64,000 nucleotides of DNA. It comes from Tritrichomonas musculus. Lineage: Eukaryota; Parabasalia; Tritrichomonadida; Tritrichomonadidae. Under the pieces are notes generated by a model, which saw only the letters and a program-made list of their open reading frames with translations, was not told the DNA's origin and ran no database searches. The translations under genes and the position numbers were made by a program. The stretch covers positions 1,922,001 to 1,986,000 of the forward strand of contig JAPFFF010000002.1 of the NCBI GenBank assembly GCA_039105265.1, given 5' to 3'. Of this stretch, positions 18,892-28,646 are shown in pieces. Position 1 is the first letter of the stretch. Every line of letters begins with the position of its first letter.

Positions 18892-21800
18892 TTATGGTGT
18901 GGCTTTGACTTGCTTGAGATAATATTCAGTAAATGGTATATTTCCAGAGCCCTTTAATTGAAAATCGATATGATAAAAATCATATTCAAAATCTCTTTTT
19001 CTATTGGATTCTCTAAGTTTATCTTCACCATATATTTCATCTAGTACTGCAAATCCTTCACTATAATTAACTCTAACATAATGTTTCTTTTCATTTGAAT
19101 CTTTAAATATAAATAACATTTCCATATATAAACTATTATATTCGACGCATACAATTAATTTTTTAGAACTAGTATCGTAAGAATACCAGCATAATTCTGG
19201 GATATCCTCATAATATGATTTGTGAAATCCTGAATAAAATATTCTCCAATATAAGTCATCCAATAATGATGTAATATCACTCTTTAAAGCTATTTCATCC
19301 TGTTTCAATATTTTTTCGGCTAATATTAATTTGGTATTGAAGCCTTCAACATTAAAGCACCAATAACCATCATCCCTTGGTTCATAGCCACATTCATAGG
19401 ATATTCCATCTATCTCCTCTACCCAATATATTTCTTCATTAATAACAGTATTATCATCATAAACAAATAGAATATCGAAATTATGAACCATTTCAGAGTC
19501 ATCAGTAAATGTCCCAACAAGACGAGTTCCACTATTCAATTTTATTTTGACTTCCCACGATCCTGAACTATCTTGTACATTTTCAAATGGCACTTCAATA
19601 GATTCTTTGTATATCAAATCATTTTTGCTTCGATATTTTGCATCCGCTTCCTCTTTTGTATACAGGTTATCCATATTAACCATATTATTTTTTAATTCAT
19701 CTAATGCTTCATTTACTTCATCAACAGTTGGGAATTCATTTAAAGTCGTAGCTAGAGCTGTATCATTCTTTTCTATCTGCTCATGTAATGTATCTATCTT
19801 CTTATGTAAAGCATCTATATCACAAGTATATGCTAAATCATTTGTAGTAAATTCCATTCTTCTTTTTGCTGTATTTTCTTTGATGCTGATTCCACCAACT
19901 CTCAGTTTATTTGGGTTTGATATAACAAATGTTTTGTCATTCATAGTGCAGCTAGGAAAATCAGTTGTTCCTTGGTAATTAATTGTTCCACCAGTAATAT
20001 TAATAGTAACTATATTCTCTTCATAATCAACATCATTGTATTCACTAACTTTTTGCACCAAAAATCGTGCTTTGATTATTCCATCTGTTATTGTGTCTTC
20101 AGCCTCCAAATGGACCTCTCCATTAACAAATTTACCAACAACATCTATTATGTCATCTCTAACCAATTCATTCTTTGAAATATAGTCATTATTTATTTCA
20201 TTGATAGCATTACATAACATTTTAAATGTTGGTTTCATTGCATGCACAACATTATTACATATATTGAACACACCCGCAACACTAGGAACACTTGTATCTT
20301 CATTAGCATCATATGTCAACTCTTTTATGTCTTCATTACACCAATCAATTAATGGAGTTAAATCAGTTTTAATGCTTCTACTTAATAAATGTAATGGTAA
20401 TTCATTAGCATAACCAAACCATCTTTCTCCTGATTCAACAATACATCTAACAGAACCATTAATACCATTGAAGCCAAAACTAATACCTGTTTCTGTTAAT
20501 GATAAACCTCCCATTAACGTACCTGTTGCTCCTATTGCTAACGCAACTCCTGCCATTATTTCTAGTTTATCTGTTTCAGACTTTAAATATTGAGTTTTAT
20601 TTTGTTGCTCAGTCATTTCACTTCTTAATGTATCTACTTTTGATGTAATATCCTTGACATCATATGAAACAACATCAAAATTATTTGTCAAAACATTTAA
20701 ATCACTTCTCATCGTTGTAATGTTATCTGCAGTAATGATTTTGGATGAAGTGATATTATAGTCAGTATAAAGAGTTGTTGCGGCATTTGGGTTTGGTCTT
20801 ATATCATAAAACTGTTGGTCTATTATGTATTTAAATGCATTTGTTGTTGAATCCCAATTAACTTCTTCGATTGGATCAACTAAATCTTTCCTTAGATATA
20901 GTTCTACATCTTTTTTTGTTGTATCAATATTTGAATCACTCCATTTATATGGAATTCTATCTATTGTATCATATTCTGCATATATTCCTATGCAAACACA
21001 ATCCTTTGCTTTATTATATTGATACACATCTACTGTACTATTAACTTCATCACTAAATCTAAATGTCAATCTCATGGAATCAGAAGAATCACGTAGTGTT
21101 AAATATAATACTCCTCTTTCAAATGTCTTGAGCAAATCTTTAATAGCATTAGGATTCTTGTAATAATTTTGCCATTCAACACATGAAACATAAACAGGTA
21201 GAGTTGAATATTTAGGATATGATGTATTGTTAAATATTTTTCCCGTATTATCAATGCTTATTCTTAGTTGAAAATGATAATCTGAAGCATCTTTTTCTGT
21301 TCCATCTTTTAATAACACCTTGAATTCTCTAGTGCATACATTCCAAAGAGCATGCATTAATCCTTTGTCATCTTTCTCTACTATTTTATTATTTAGTTCA
21401 TCATCTTTGACCATAATTATTGCTCCCGTACATAAAGCATATGCTGATGCTGTTAATCCATATAATCTGCATGTAGTTTGACACAATGTTTTAATACTTT
21501 TATTATAACATCCTTGACAATTATAACCTGTCCAATATCCTTTATTAGCTTTATTATCATCGTTTTTCCACATTAAAGACCATGTATTGCCAAAACAATA
21601 TTCTTTGAAAATGAATTCTAAATTACTTGGTATATTATAATTTGAATCAACTGAGAACACCATTTTATAAAATTCATTATCTTCTGTAATTATTGATGGT
21701 TTATAGAAATAATGAACATCCGATTTATGTAATTTGAGTGCATTATCAGCCTCGATAACAGAACATTTAATTGCTTTATCAGTTTTTAATGCAGTTGGAG

Positions 21801-24216
21801 TGAATTGGTTCATAATACTTAAATCACCATTAATATATAATGTACGTGGATCGAATGGTAATCTTTTATCAAATGCTATAAAAAATTTTCCATCTAATTT
21901 GCTTTGGTCAGCAGGTCCTATTGAACGAGTCATAGTAAAAGAGTTATCATTTATGATGCAATATTTTTGGTCTATATCATACGTAATGACTGGACAGACT
22001 ATTTTATTATTTCTCGAAGAGATGTAAAATTCTTTAATGTATCTTCCTTCTTCATCGTAAATAACATTCTTTCTTAAAACAATTTTAAATATTGGTCTGT
22101 TCCAATTTAAGAAACCATTCTTTCTTTCTTCAGGTACATCAATAATTAAAATATTACAGTCAATATTATTAATGGTATCTGTTATTTGTGTTATCATTCC
22201 ATTTTCAATAAATAAATCTGCTAATCCTGATTCAATCGTAAAATTAGAATCACCTGATGATAAATTCGATATATCTACACCATTAATCAATCCATTGACA
22301 TTTAGATTTGCTTTGATATTAACATCACCATATACTGGTTTTTCTTTTTTAAACTGATAGTTATTTGGTGGCTCAATATAATTGCTTCCATATACTTCTA
22401 AAGCTTTCTTGAATGATTCACTATCTGAACCTGGAATAGAAACAGAGTCATCAGGCTGTTTTGGTGGTGTGCCGATGTCAATACTCAAAGGACTAACAGC
22501 ACTATTGCAGTAAATCCATTCATTTTCATTTTCATCCCATATAATATCCCCTTCTTTGTTTTTTGTATTGTTAGCCATAAAGGCTGTATAGACAGCCACA
22601 CTCATTCTATCTTCATTATTCCTCCAACCTTGACATTTATTATCAAAATCGGTAATCATAATTTGAATCCAGTTTTGTCTGTCCACATCAAATATAAATG
22701 AAGGAGGCGCATCAAAGCTTCTATTTGTTCTCCAGCCAGAAGGGAAATCATCTAATGAATACCCACTCTCAGTTAATAAAACCCATCTATGAAAGAGGGC
22801 TGACCAATAATATATTTCATCATGTTCAACATCAAAAGACCTATCATTCATGAAATTGGTATGCTTTATATTTGCATCAATCTGCTGATTTTGTTTTTGA
22901 TATTGATTTACCAAATCATTTATACCATCATTATTATTGTAAATCGAAAAGTCAACTACCTGTGATTGAGCCAATTGGGCCTGGTTGTCAAAATGTAAAC
23001 GACTAATATCATGTACCTGAAGATGGTCTTGAACCTCATCCACTCTATCATACAAATCAGCTAACAATTCAACAAATATAGCATCGTTCTCATCTTCAAA
23101 ATTATTCTCTCCATCTTGATTACAATTGCATGATTTTATTTTTGAACAATAATCAGCCCAATAGTTTAATGATACTATTATATTATTTATATTCAGCTGG
23201 ACATCATTTAGGAATTGATTTAAACTGACCTTTACTTTTGTACCATCGATATTGTCAACTTTTATTGTATGGTCTACAGTTAATGATGTCGTAAATAGTT
23301 TTAGAGCCGATGCCAGCCCATATCCAAGAACACTAGATAACAATAGATTTTGAATTATTTTTGGATAATTTAAGTAATTATCTTTTTGGTTTTGCGTATA
23401 GATATCGATGAATTCACCAGGGCTGCTTACCTCCACTAACTGGTCTGCTTTAACTTCTTCTGTACTATTTTTATATTTATATCCTATTGTTTGAAGAGTA
23501 TGATTTTCAGGATTGTAATGATATTGCTTTGTTCCATTTATTATCTTTGTTAAGTTTGTTTCGTTAAATACATCATATAATATCCTTTTTATGGATTGAT
23601 TCTTTTTTTCATTCTTCATAATATTCATCAACATATCAGCTAAATTATAAAATGGTTTGTAATGAAGGAAAGGTTCAGTTGGAGAAGGTTTTGGTGGTGC
23701 AGTAGGAGTTTGAACATACTTTATAACATCACATTGCCCTTTATCTTCATCCAATACTACTTGTTCATATCCGTCAGCTGCACACATCAATTCGTTGTAC
23801 ATATCATGGACAGCTTCACAGGTTTTTGATTCCGCTTCGATAATGTCATTGAATGTATTAACACATAATTCATCTTTGATAAGCTCTCTGTTGGACTCTA
23901 CTTGTTCTGATTTCACTTCCATCAATATATTTTCTGGCGCTCTATATTCAAGTATTTGTGTAGATTTTTCAGTTATTGGAACGTCGCCGAATCCTTCAAG
24001 ACTGCCTCCATTTTCAATGTAATCGTTTACCACTCTTGCATCAACTTCAGCTTTATTGTATAGACAATTAAATTTTGGGTATTCATTTGGTTTATCATCT
24101 TGAGTAATATTTATTTGTTCATTTCCATCTTCATCTTCTCCTTCACATATTTCAAAACCATTTGCTTTAAGTTTAGATGCCACCTTGCTCTTTGCAGAAT
24201 ACAGTGCCAAAGACAT
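18892..24216 (-). CDS. Giant fibre-like protein of Maverick E, 1774 aa
   Basis: The ATG at 24214-24216 (MSLALYSAKSKV) is chosen; the open frame extends further but without an ATG. Parts: acidic N-terminus, Pro-rich spacer (PTAPPKPSPTEP), membrane-like stretch near residue 300 (SSVLGYGLASALKLF), Trp-rich repeats (YYWSALFHRWV...GWRTN, FIFDVDRQNWI...GWRNN, DIIWDENENEWIY), a long conserved region with LNVNGLINGVDI, a second hydrophobic stretch (VALAIGATGTLMGG), then tail-fibre-like words (PTVDEVNEAL, YTKEEADAKYRSK) and a C-terminal domain ending KQVKATP. YTKEEADAKY-type words are common in phage tail fibres. It is probably a membrane-anchored fibre for attachment; that is inference. The frame looks whole. 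The C-terminal domain differs from that of the genes at 1-4731 and 4839-6335. Confidence 0.85.
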   Translation of the reverse strand: MSLALYSAKSKVASKLKANGFEICEGEDEDGNEQINITQDDKPNEYPKFNCLYNKAEVDARVVNDYIENGGSLEGFGDVPITEKSTQILEYRAPENILMEVKSEQVESNRELIKDELCVNTFNDIIEAESKTCEAVHDMYNELMCAADGYEQVVLDEDKGQCDVIKYVQTPTAPPKPSPTEPFLHYKPFYNLADMLMNIMKNEKKNQSIKRILYDVFNETNLTKIINGTKQYHYNPENHTLQTIGYKYKNSTEEVKADQLVEVSSPGEFIDIYTQNQKDNYLNYPKIIQNLLLSSVLGYGLASALKLFTTSLTVDHTIKVDNIDGTKVKVSLNQFLNDVQLNINNIIVSLNYWADYCSKIKSCNCNQDGENNFEDENDAIFVELLADLYDRVDEVQDHLQVHDISRLHFDNQAQLAQSQVVDFSIYNNNDGINDLVNQYQKQNQQIDANIKHTNFMNDRSFDVEHDEIYYWSALFHRWVLLTESGYSLDDFPSGWRTNRSFDAPPSFIFDVDRQNWIQIMITDFDNKCQGWRNNEDRMSVAVYTAFMANNTKNKEGDIIWDENENEWIYCNSAVSPLSIDIGTPPKQPDDSVSIPGSDSESFKKALEVYGSNYIEPPNNYQFKKEKPVYGDVNIKANLNVNGLINGVDISNLSSGDSNFTIESGLADLFIENGMITQITDTINNIDCNILIIDVPEERKNGFLNWNRPIFKIVLRKNVIYDEEGRYIKEFYISSRNNKIVCPVITYDIDQKYCIINDNSFTMTRSIGPADQSKLDGKFFIAFDKRLPFDPRTLYINGDLSIMNQFTPTALKTDKAIKCSVIEADNALKLHKSDVHYFYKPSIITEDNEFYKMVFSVDSNYNIPSNLEFIFKEYCFGNTWSLMWKNDDNKANKGYWTGYNCQGCYNKSIKTLCQTTCRLYGLTASAYALCTGAIIMVKDDELNNKIVEKDDKGLMHALWNVCTREFKVLLKDGTEKDASDYHFQLRISIDNTGKIFNNTSYPKYSTLPVYVSCVEWQNYYKNPNAIKDLLKTFERGVLYLTLRDSSDSMRLTFRFSDEVNSTVDVYQYNKAKDCVCIGIYAEYDTIDRIPYKWSDSNIDTTKKDVELYLRKDLVDPIEEVNWDSTTNAFKYIIDQQFYDIRPNPNAATTLYTDYNITSSKIITADNITTMRSDLNVLTNNFDVVSYDVKDITSKVDTLRSEMTEQQNKTQYLKSETDKLEIMAGVALAIGATGTLMGGLSLTETGISFGFNGINGSVRCIVESGERWFGYANELPLHLLSRSIKTDLTPLIDWCNEDIKELTYDANEDTSVPSVAGVFNICNNVVHAMKPTFKMLCNAINEINNDYISKNELVRDDIIDVVGKFVNGEVHLEAEDTITDGIIKARFLVQKVSEYNDVDYEENIVTINITGGTINYQGTTDFPSCTMNDKTFVISNPNKLRVGGISIKENTAKRRMEFTTNDLAYTCDIDALHKKIDTLHEQIEKNDTALATTLNEFPTVDEVNEALDELKNNMVNMDNLYTKEEADAKYRSKNDLIYKESIEVPFENVQDSSGSWEVKIKLNSGTRLVGTFTDDSEMVHNFDILFVYDDNTVINEEIYWVEEIDGISYECGYEPRDDGYWCFNVEGFNTKLILAEKILKQDEIALKSDITSLLDDLYWRIFYSGFHKSYYEDIPELCWYSYDTSSKKLIVCVEYNSLYMEMLFIFKDSNEKKHYVRVNYSEGFAVLDEIYGEDKLRESNRKRDFEYDFYHIDFQLKGSGNIPFTEYYLKQVKATP

Positions 24217-24234
24217 TTTATCTGAAATTAAATT
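24217..24234. promoter_or_regulatory. 18-bp spacer between two divergent start codons
   Basis: Only 18 bp separate the ATG of the fibre gene (minus strand, 24216) from the ATG of the 244-aa gene (plus strand, 24235). Any promoters must overlap the neighbouring coding sequences or use this AT-rich spacer. No motif can be singled out with certainty. Confidence 0.3.
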
Positions 24235-24969
24235 ATGTTGTATAGTGTTCAGAGTCAACCAGGTAATTATAATACGGTAAGACTTAATATTGATATCCCA
24301 TGGAAATGTCCATACGTGAAGTACTATGTTTCATCTATTAATACCAAAGCCAACATATTGATGACAACGGATGATGATTATTTAATATTTGAGTCATCAC
24401 TCGGAGAAGTAAAAATAGAATTTGATGAAATGTATGCTTACTCCTTTAACTACTTAGTCAAATGCCTAAATGCAAATCAGACTGTAATCGAGTTCAAGAA
24501 TATCAATAATAGAACCATTTCACTAAAACCAGTCCAAAATGTAACTTTCAAGGAAGGTAGTCATAGAGCGAAATTGATTACTGGTTTGTTCAATACTAAA
24601 CCAGGGCATATATTTCCAAATGGAGTTGAGTGCGAGGTACCTGATCTACCTATACTTGATTTTGCCAATAAGTTGTATTTAGTTTCATTGCAGGGGGTAG
24701 CAACTCATTCATCAATTGGAGACCAAGAATATACCCCAAGCATCCTTGCAAACATTGACACAATGATAATGGATCAAGAGGCAATGATAGTTAACTATGA
24801 CATGACTAAGCCAATAAAAATAAAAGTTAATACGGATTCATTAAAATATTTGGAAATGAGATTAGTCGATTTCATGTTTCAACCAGTAATATTAAAATCT
24901 CCTCTCTTCATTACCTTAAAAATAAAACCAAGCCAAGAGGCTGATATATATGACATCCTTACTAAATGA
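24235..24969 (+). CDS. Conserved-looking Maverick protein, 244 aa, function unknown
   Basis: Predicted beta-rich protein (RLNIDIPWKCPYVKYYVSSI, then alternating hydrophobic strands; VDFMFQPVILKSPLFITLKI near the end). No motif known to me. It diverges from the giant fibre gene with an 18-bp gap and overlaps the 3' end of the T5orf172 gene by 8 bp. Its place beside the fibre suggests a partner in the same structure, for example a base or vertex protein, but this is inference only. Confidence 0.65.
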   Translation: MLYSVQSQPGNYNTVRLNIDIPWKCPYVKYYVSSINTKANILMTTDDDYLIFESSLGEVKIEFDEMYAYSFNYLVKCLNANQTVIEFKNINNRTISLKPVQNVTFKEGSHRAKLITGLFNTKPGHIFPNGVECEVPDLPILDFANKLYLVSLQGVATHSSIGDQEYTPSILANIDTMIMDQEAMIVNYDMTKPIKIKVNTDSLKYLEMRLVDFMFQPVILKSPLFITLKIKPSQEADIYDILTK

Positions 24970-25285
24970 TAGCTCTGGGACAATGATATTGGATATAAGT
25001 CCTAATAATATATATCATTTCATTCACATTCCCAACAAAGTACTCATTACCTATAAATGCTGTTCCATCTCTTGTTGTTGCTCTCGTATAATTTTCTTCA
25101 AATATTGTTATTAATTCTTTTTCCACTTTTACTGAATCACTTACTGCTTCAATTATATATACTTCGCTGTCTTTTGGATATTGTCCCATTCTTGTTGCAA
25201 TCTTATTTGTTCTACCAATTTTGTATACAGGTTGATTAGAATAAGAAAATTCCCTTTCACGAATCAAATATATGTATTCTACCAT
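24962..25285 (-). CDS. T5orf172/GIY-YIG-like small protein, 107 aa
   Basis: The N-terminal pattern YIYLIRERE...VYKIGRT.....R..QYPKDSEVY is that of the T5orf172 (GIY-YIG superfamily) domain seen in phage and large DNA virus proteins: the YIYLI and YKIGRT words correspond to the two Tyr-bearing strands, R72-like and Glu residues (VEKELITIFEENY) to the helix. Length of 107 aa is that of the bare domain. Likely a small nuclease or DNA-binding protein; activity is inferred. It ends within the 244-aa gene on the other strand and diverges from the polymerase 55 bp away. Confidence 0.7.
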   Translation of the reverse strand: MVEYIYLIREREFSYSNQPVYKIGRTNKIATRMGQYPKDSEVYIIEAVSDSVKVEKELITIFEENYTRATTRDGTAFIGNEYFVGNVNEMIYIIRTYIQYHCPRAII

Positions 25286-25340
25286 TTTAGGGTTAATAAA
25301 TATTTAGCGTGATATTTTTTTATTTCTTATTTACACTTAA

Positions 25341-28300
25341 ATGACATACCTCTTTGATATATCAGTTGACCTCTATTCGACTGCAAGAACGGAAGCAAGA
25401 AAAGAGTATAAGCAAAGGGTGAAAGACGTAAGAGACAAACGAAAGTTCAAGAAATATTTGAAAGAATTCATGACCAAGGCTAAGAAAGAAATATCATTTG
25501 ACATAGATATAGGTGATGATGAAGATAAGAGACTTGCTTTCACTGAAACATTAAGACAATTACACAAAGAGAATAAGAAGAATATAGTAGTAAAAAGCGA
25601 ATCATTAGGTGGTGAGGAATACAAATGGTTTACACTTTCCAAGGCACGAAGATTAGATTCAACAATAGGACATATATCAGGGACAATAGACTTGAATGAT
25701 GACTGTTCAGACAATAATCCTTGGGTTGGCAATGTATTCATCCCTGCAAAATACCAGTTGCTCTTCATTAAAAATAGAAAGAGAGGCAAGCAAACATCAT
25801 TCACTATTAATAAAGAAGATAATAAAGGTAAGTTGTATGAAGAAGAAGTTGAAGTCGACGAAGATTATCGCGATAATCCAGAAGGTGGATTCTTCCCTTA
25901 TATTAATCTCTCTGATTTAGACTTATCACAGTACCAAATATTCAAGACAGTTGATAAGAAGAACTATAAAGACAATTGTTTGGTATATGCTTGCATTCAG
26001 TCTGGAGTATTCACTGATGAGGAAATTAATTATTTACGCTTTATGGTCAAGACTAGGTTAATCCCCAATAACTTGATATACGATATAGCCAAGCAGTTTA
26101 AATGCCATTTTGTTGTAAGAAGGATTAATGAGGGAAAAGATGTAGTAAACCAACAAGAAATAAAAATAGATACAAGAAAGAGACCATGGGCCAAAGAGTT
26201 TGACCGAATTGTTGACTTATTACTGTACAAGAACCATTACATGATATATAAACCCCTAAATGGTGTTAAACCTATGGCAATATTTCGCAAGCTATTTAAA
26301 GAAGGAAAGTTCAGGGAGATAAAGAACTGTGAAATGAATATCTTAGCAACGAATGAATACAACTCTCACTTAGCGGATTATACAGACCTTGAATATGATC
26401 CTGAATTGTGCTGTAAACTAATAGATTCATCAGAGACGAAAAAGGAGAGAGAGTGGAGTAGGATTTATTATTCTGATTTTGAAACTAATACCACTGTATC
26501 ACCCCATATGCCTTATCTAAATATTACTGTGTACAGGACCAAAGAGTTAATTCATAAAATGATATTTGATGGAAGAATATTGCTGACAGATTACTAAAGT
26601 CATTGGAGAACAATTCTCTCATTTACTTCCATAACCTTAAATATGATGCTTGTTTCTTTATAAATACTCCTGGATGGGATGTACAAATAACAGAGAGAAG
26701 TGGAACGATTCTGCAAATAGTCATGACAAAGTATAAACCTAACAAGAGATTAACTTTCCGCAATAGCTACTCTATCATCCCTGCTGCATTAGCTTCATTT
26801 GGCAAGATGTTTCAGTTACCAGTTCATAAAGAGGTAATGGCCTATAAAATATATACTGAAAGGAACATAAATAGGAAAACTGTCTCTGCGCTTGAATTTC
26901 AACTACAGTATTACTTAGAGAACCAAGACAAGAAACCATTGACACAGATAAAACAAGACTGGAAGCAATTAATAGATAATGCAAAAGCTTGTGGTGCATA
27001 TGTTGGAGGAGCTATTGATATTATGAAGTATGCTATCTATTATTGCAAACTGGATTGCATAGTATTGATGAAGGGAGTAGAGAAATTTAATAGAGATCTG
27101 GTAGAAGTATTTAAGCAGACGAAGACAAAGATGCTTGATGTCCATAACTTTATATCCATTAGCTCTATTGGCTACTATTATGCATATAAATTTGGTTGCT
27201 TTGATGGGTGTTATCAACTTAGTGGTAAACCACAAAACTTCATTCAGAGATGCGTTAGTGGAGGTAGAACAATGACAGCTAATAATGAAAAGCAATATAT
27301 AGAGGAAAGGATACAAGATTTTGATGCAGTCAGTTTATATCCTAGTGCAATGAGTATTATGTCTGGTGTACCTAAAGGAGTGCCAGAAGTAATTCGCCTG
27401 GAGGCCTCAGGTACTAATCGTGCGGGCCCATCGGATATGTTTACAAAGGAATTATTAGATTTTGATCAGTTCTTCATTGAAATCAATATCAAGAAGATCA
27501 AGTGCAAGGCTGACAAACCATATAAATTTGGACAAATATTTAGTAGGAATGATCAAGGGTCAAAAATATTTAACAACAACCCTATCAACAATTATTACAT
27601 AGACAAGAGAGCTTTTATGGACTTGATGGAGTTTTATGATTTCGATTATGAGTTTATTAGAGGATATTACTTTGACAAAGGATTCAACAACAAGATTAAT
27701 GTATTTATAGAGAAATTGTTCAATCTAAGAAGGAGATACCAAGATGCTAACAATCCATTGCAACAAACCATCAAACTACTTCTTAATTCCATTTACGGAA
27801 AATCTATCCTAAAGGCAACAACAACTGAAACTAAATGTATACCAAAAGATAAAGCCATTAAATATATATGGAAGAACTATAATTACATAACAGAGGTGAT
27901 AGAGAACAAGTCAATTGATAATGTATATGTTAAGAAGGTTAAACCAATAAACAGTCATTTTAATTTACCTCATTTTGGTGCTAGTGTCTTGTCATGGAGC
28001 AAACATTTAATGAATAGGGTAATGAGTACAGCTGAGCAAAATGGAATAGACATCTACTATACTGATACAGATCGTTCACGTTAGAGAAATAGATGTACCA
28101 AGGATAGCTGAGGTGTTCAAAAAAAATACCATAAAGAATTGATTGGTAAGAAGATGACACAATTTCATTGTGATTTCGATTCATTTGAAGGTGCTATCGG
28201 TCAGTTTCATTCTAGAAAATTAATAGCATTAGGAAAGAAAAGTTACTTAGATATCCTAGTTGATGAAAAAGGTAATGAAGGCTATCACATAAGAATGAAA

Positions 28301-28489
28301 GGAATTCCTAAGCAATGTATATTAAACAAGTGTAAACGAATGAATATTACAGTAGAGGAGTTATATGAAAGGATGTATCACGGAGAGGAAATAACATTTA
28401 ATTTATTAGATGGTGCTAACTGTTTTAGGAAATCATCTTCTTACCAACAAATTAATATTCCGGTTTTCACAAGAAAGATGAAATTCTAA
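25341..28489 (+). pseudogene. Protein-primed family B DNA polymerase, broken
   Basis: Recognisable parts in order: an N-terminal extension with an OTU-like cysteine-protease look (KDNCLVYACIQSG ... LLYKNHYMIY), exonuclease motifs (SDFETN, HNLKYD, YCKLDC) and polymerase motifs (DFDAVSLYPSAM, LLLNSIYGK, YYTDTD). This set identifies the Polinton protein-primed DNA polymerase that copies the element from its ends. It is broken, about two breaks, although the rest of E looks young and mostly whole, so this copy would depend on a polymerase supplied by another element. An A/T tract (ATTTTTTTAT) precedes the start codon by about 20 bp. Confidence 0.88.
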
Positions 28490-28521
28490 AAAAGCTTTGT
28501 TATATTTTTGGTTTGACTATT

Positions 28522-28592
28522 GTTCCTTGTTCCTAGATGTTCCCGGATAAATCGTTTCCTAAAAAATGGAGCGGACAGATGACAGATGACAG
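28522..28592. repeat. Left arm of inverted repeat flanking the primase-helicase gene
   Basis: About 71 bp that reappear in reverse complement at 30908-30979 with roughly 80-85 percent identity by eye. Shared words include GTTCCTAGATGTTCCCGGAT and GGACAGATGACAGATGACAG. The arms bracket exactly one gene. Confidence 0.75.
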
Positions 28593-28646
28593 ATTTCATT
28601 TTATTTTTTTTTATTAATTTTTTTTCATTAATACACATAAACAAAT

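Noticed and set aside
24217-24258. Upstream start of the E fibre gene at 24258
   Set aside because: The codon is TTG; the first in-frame ATG is at 24216, and the longer form would overlap the divergent gene.
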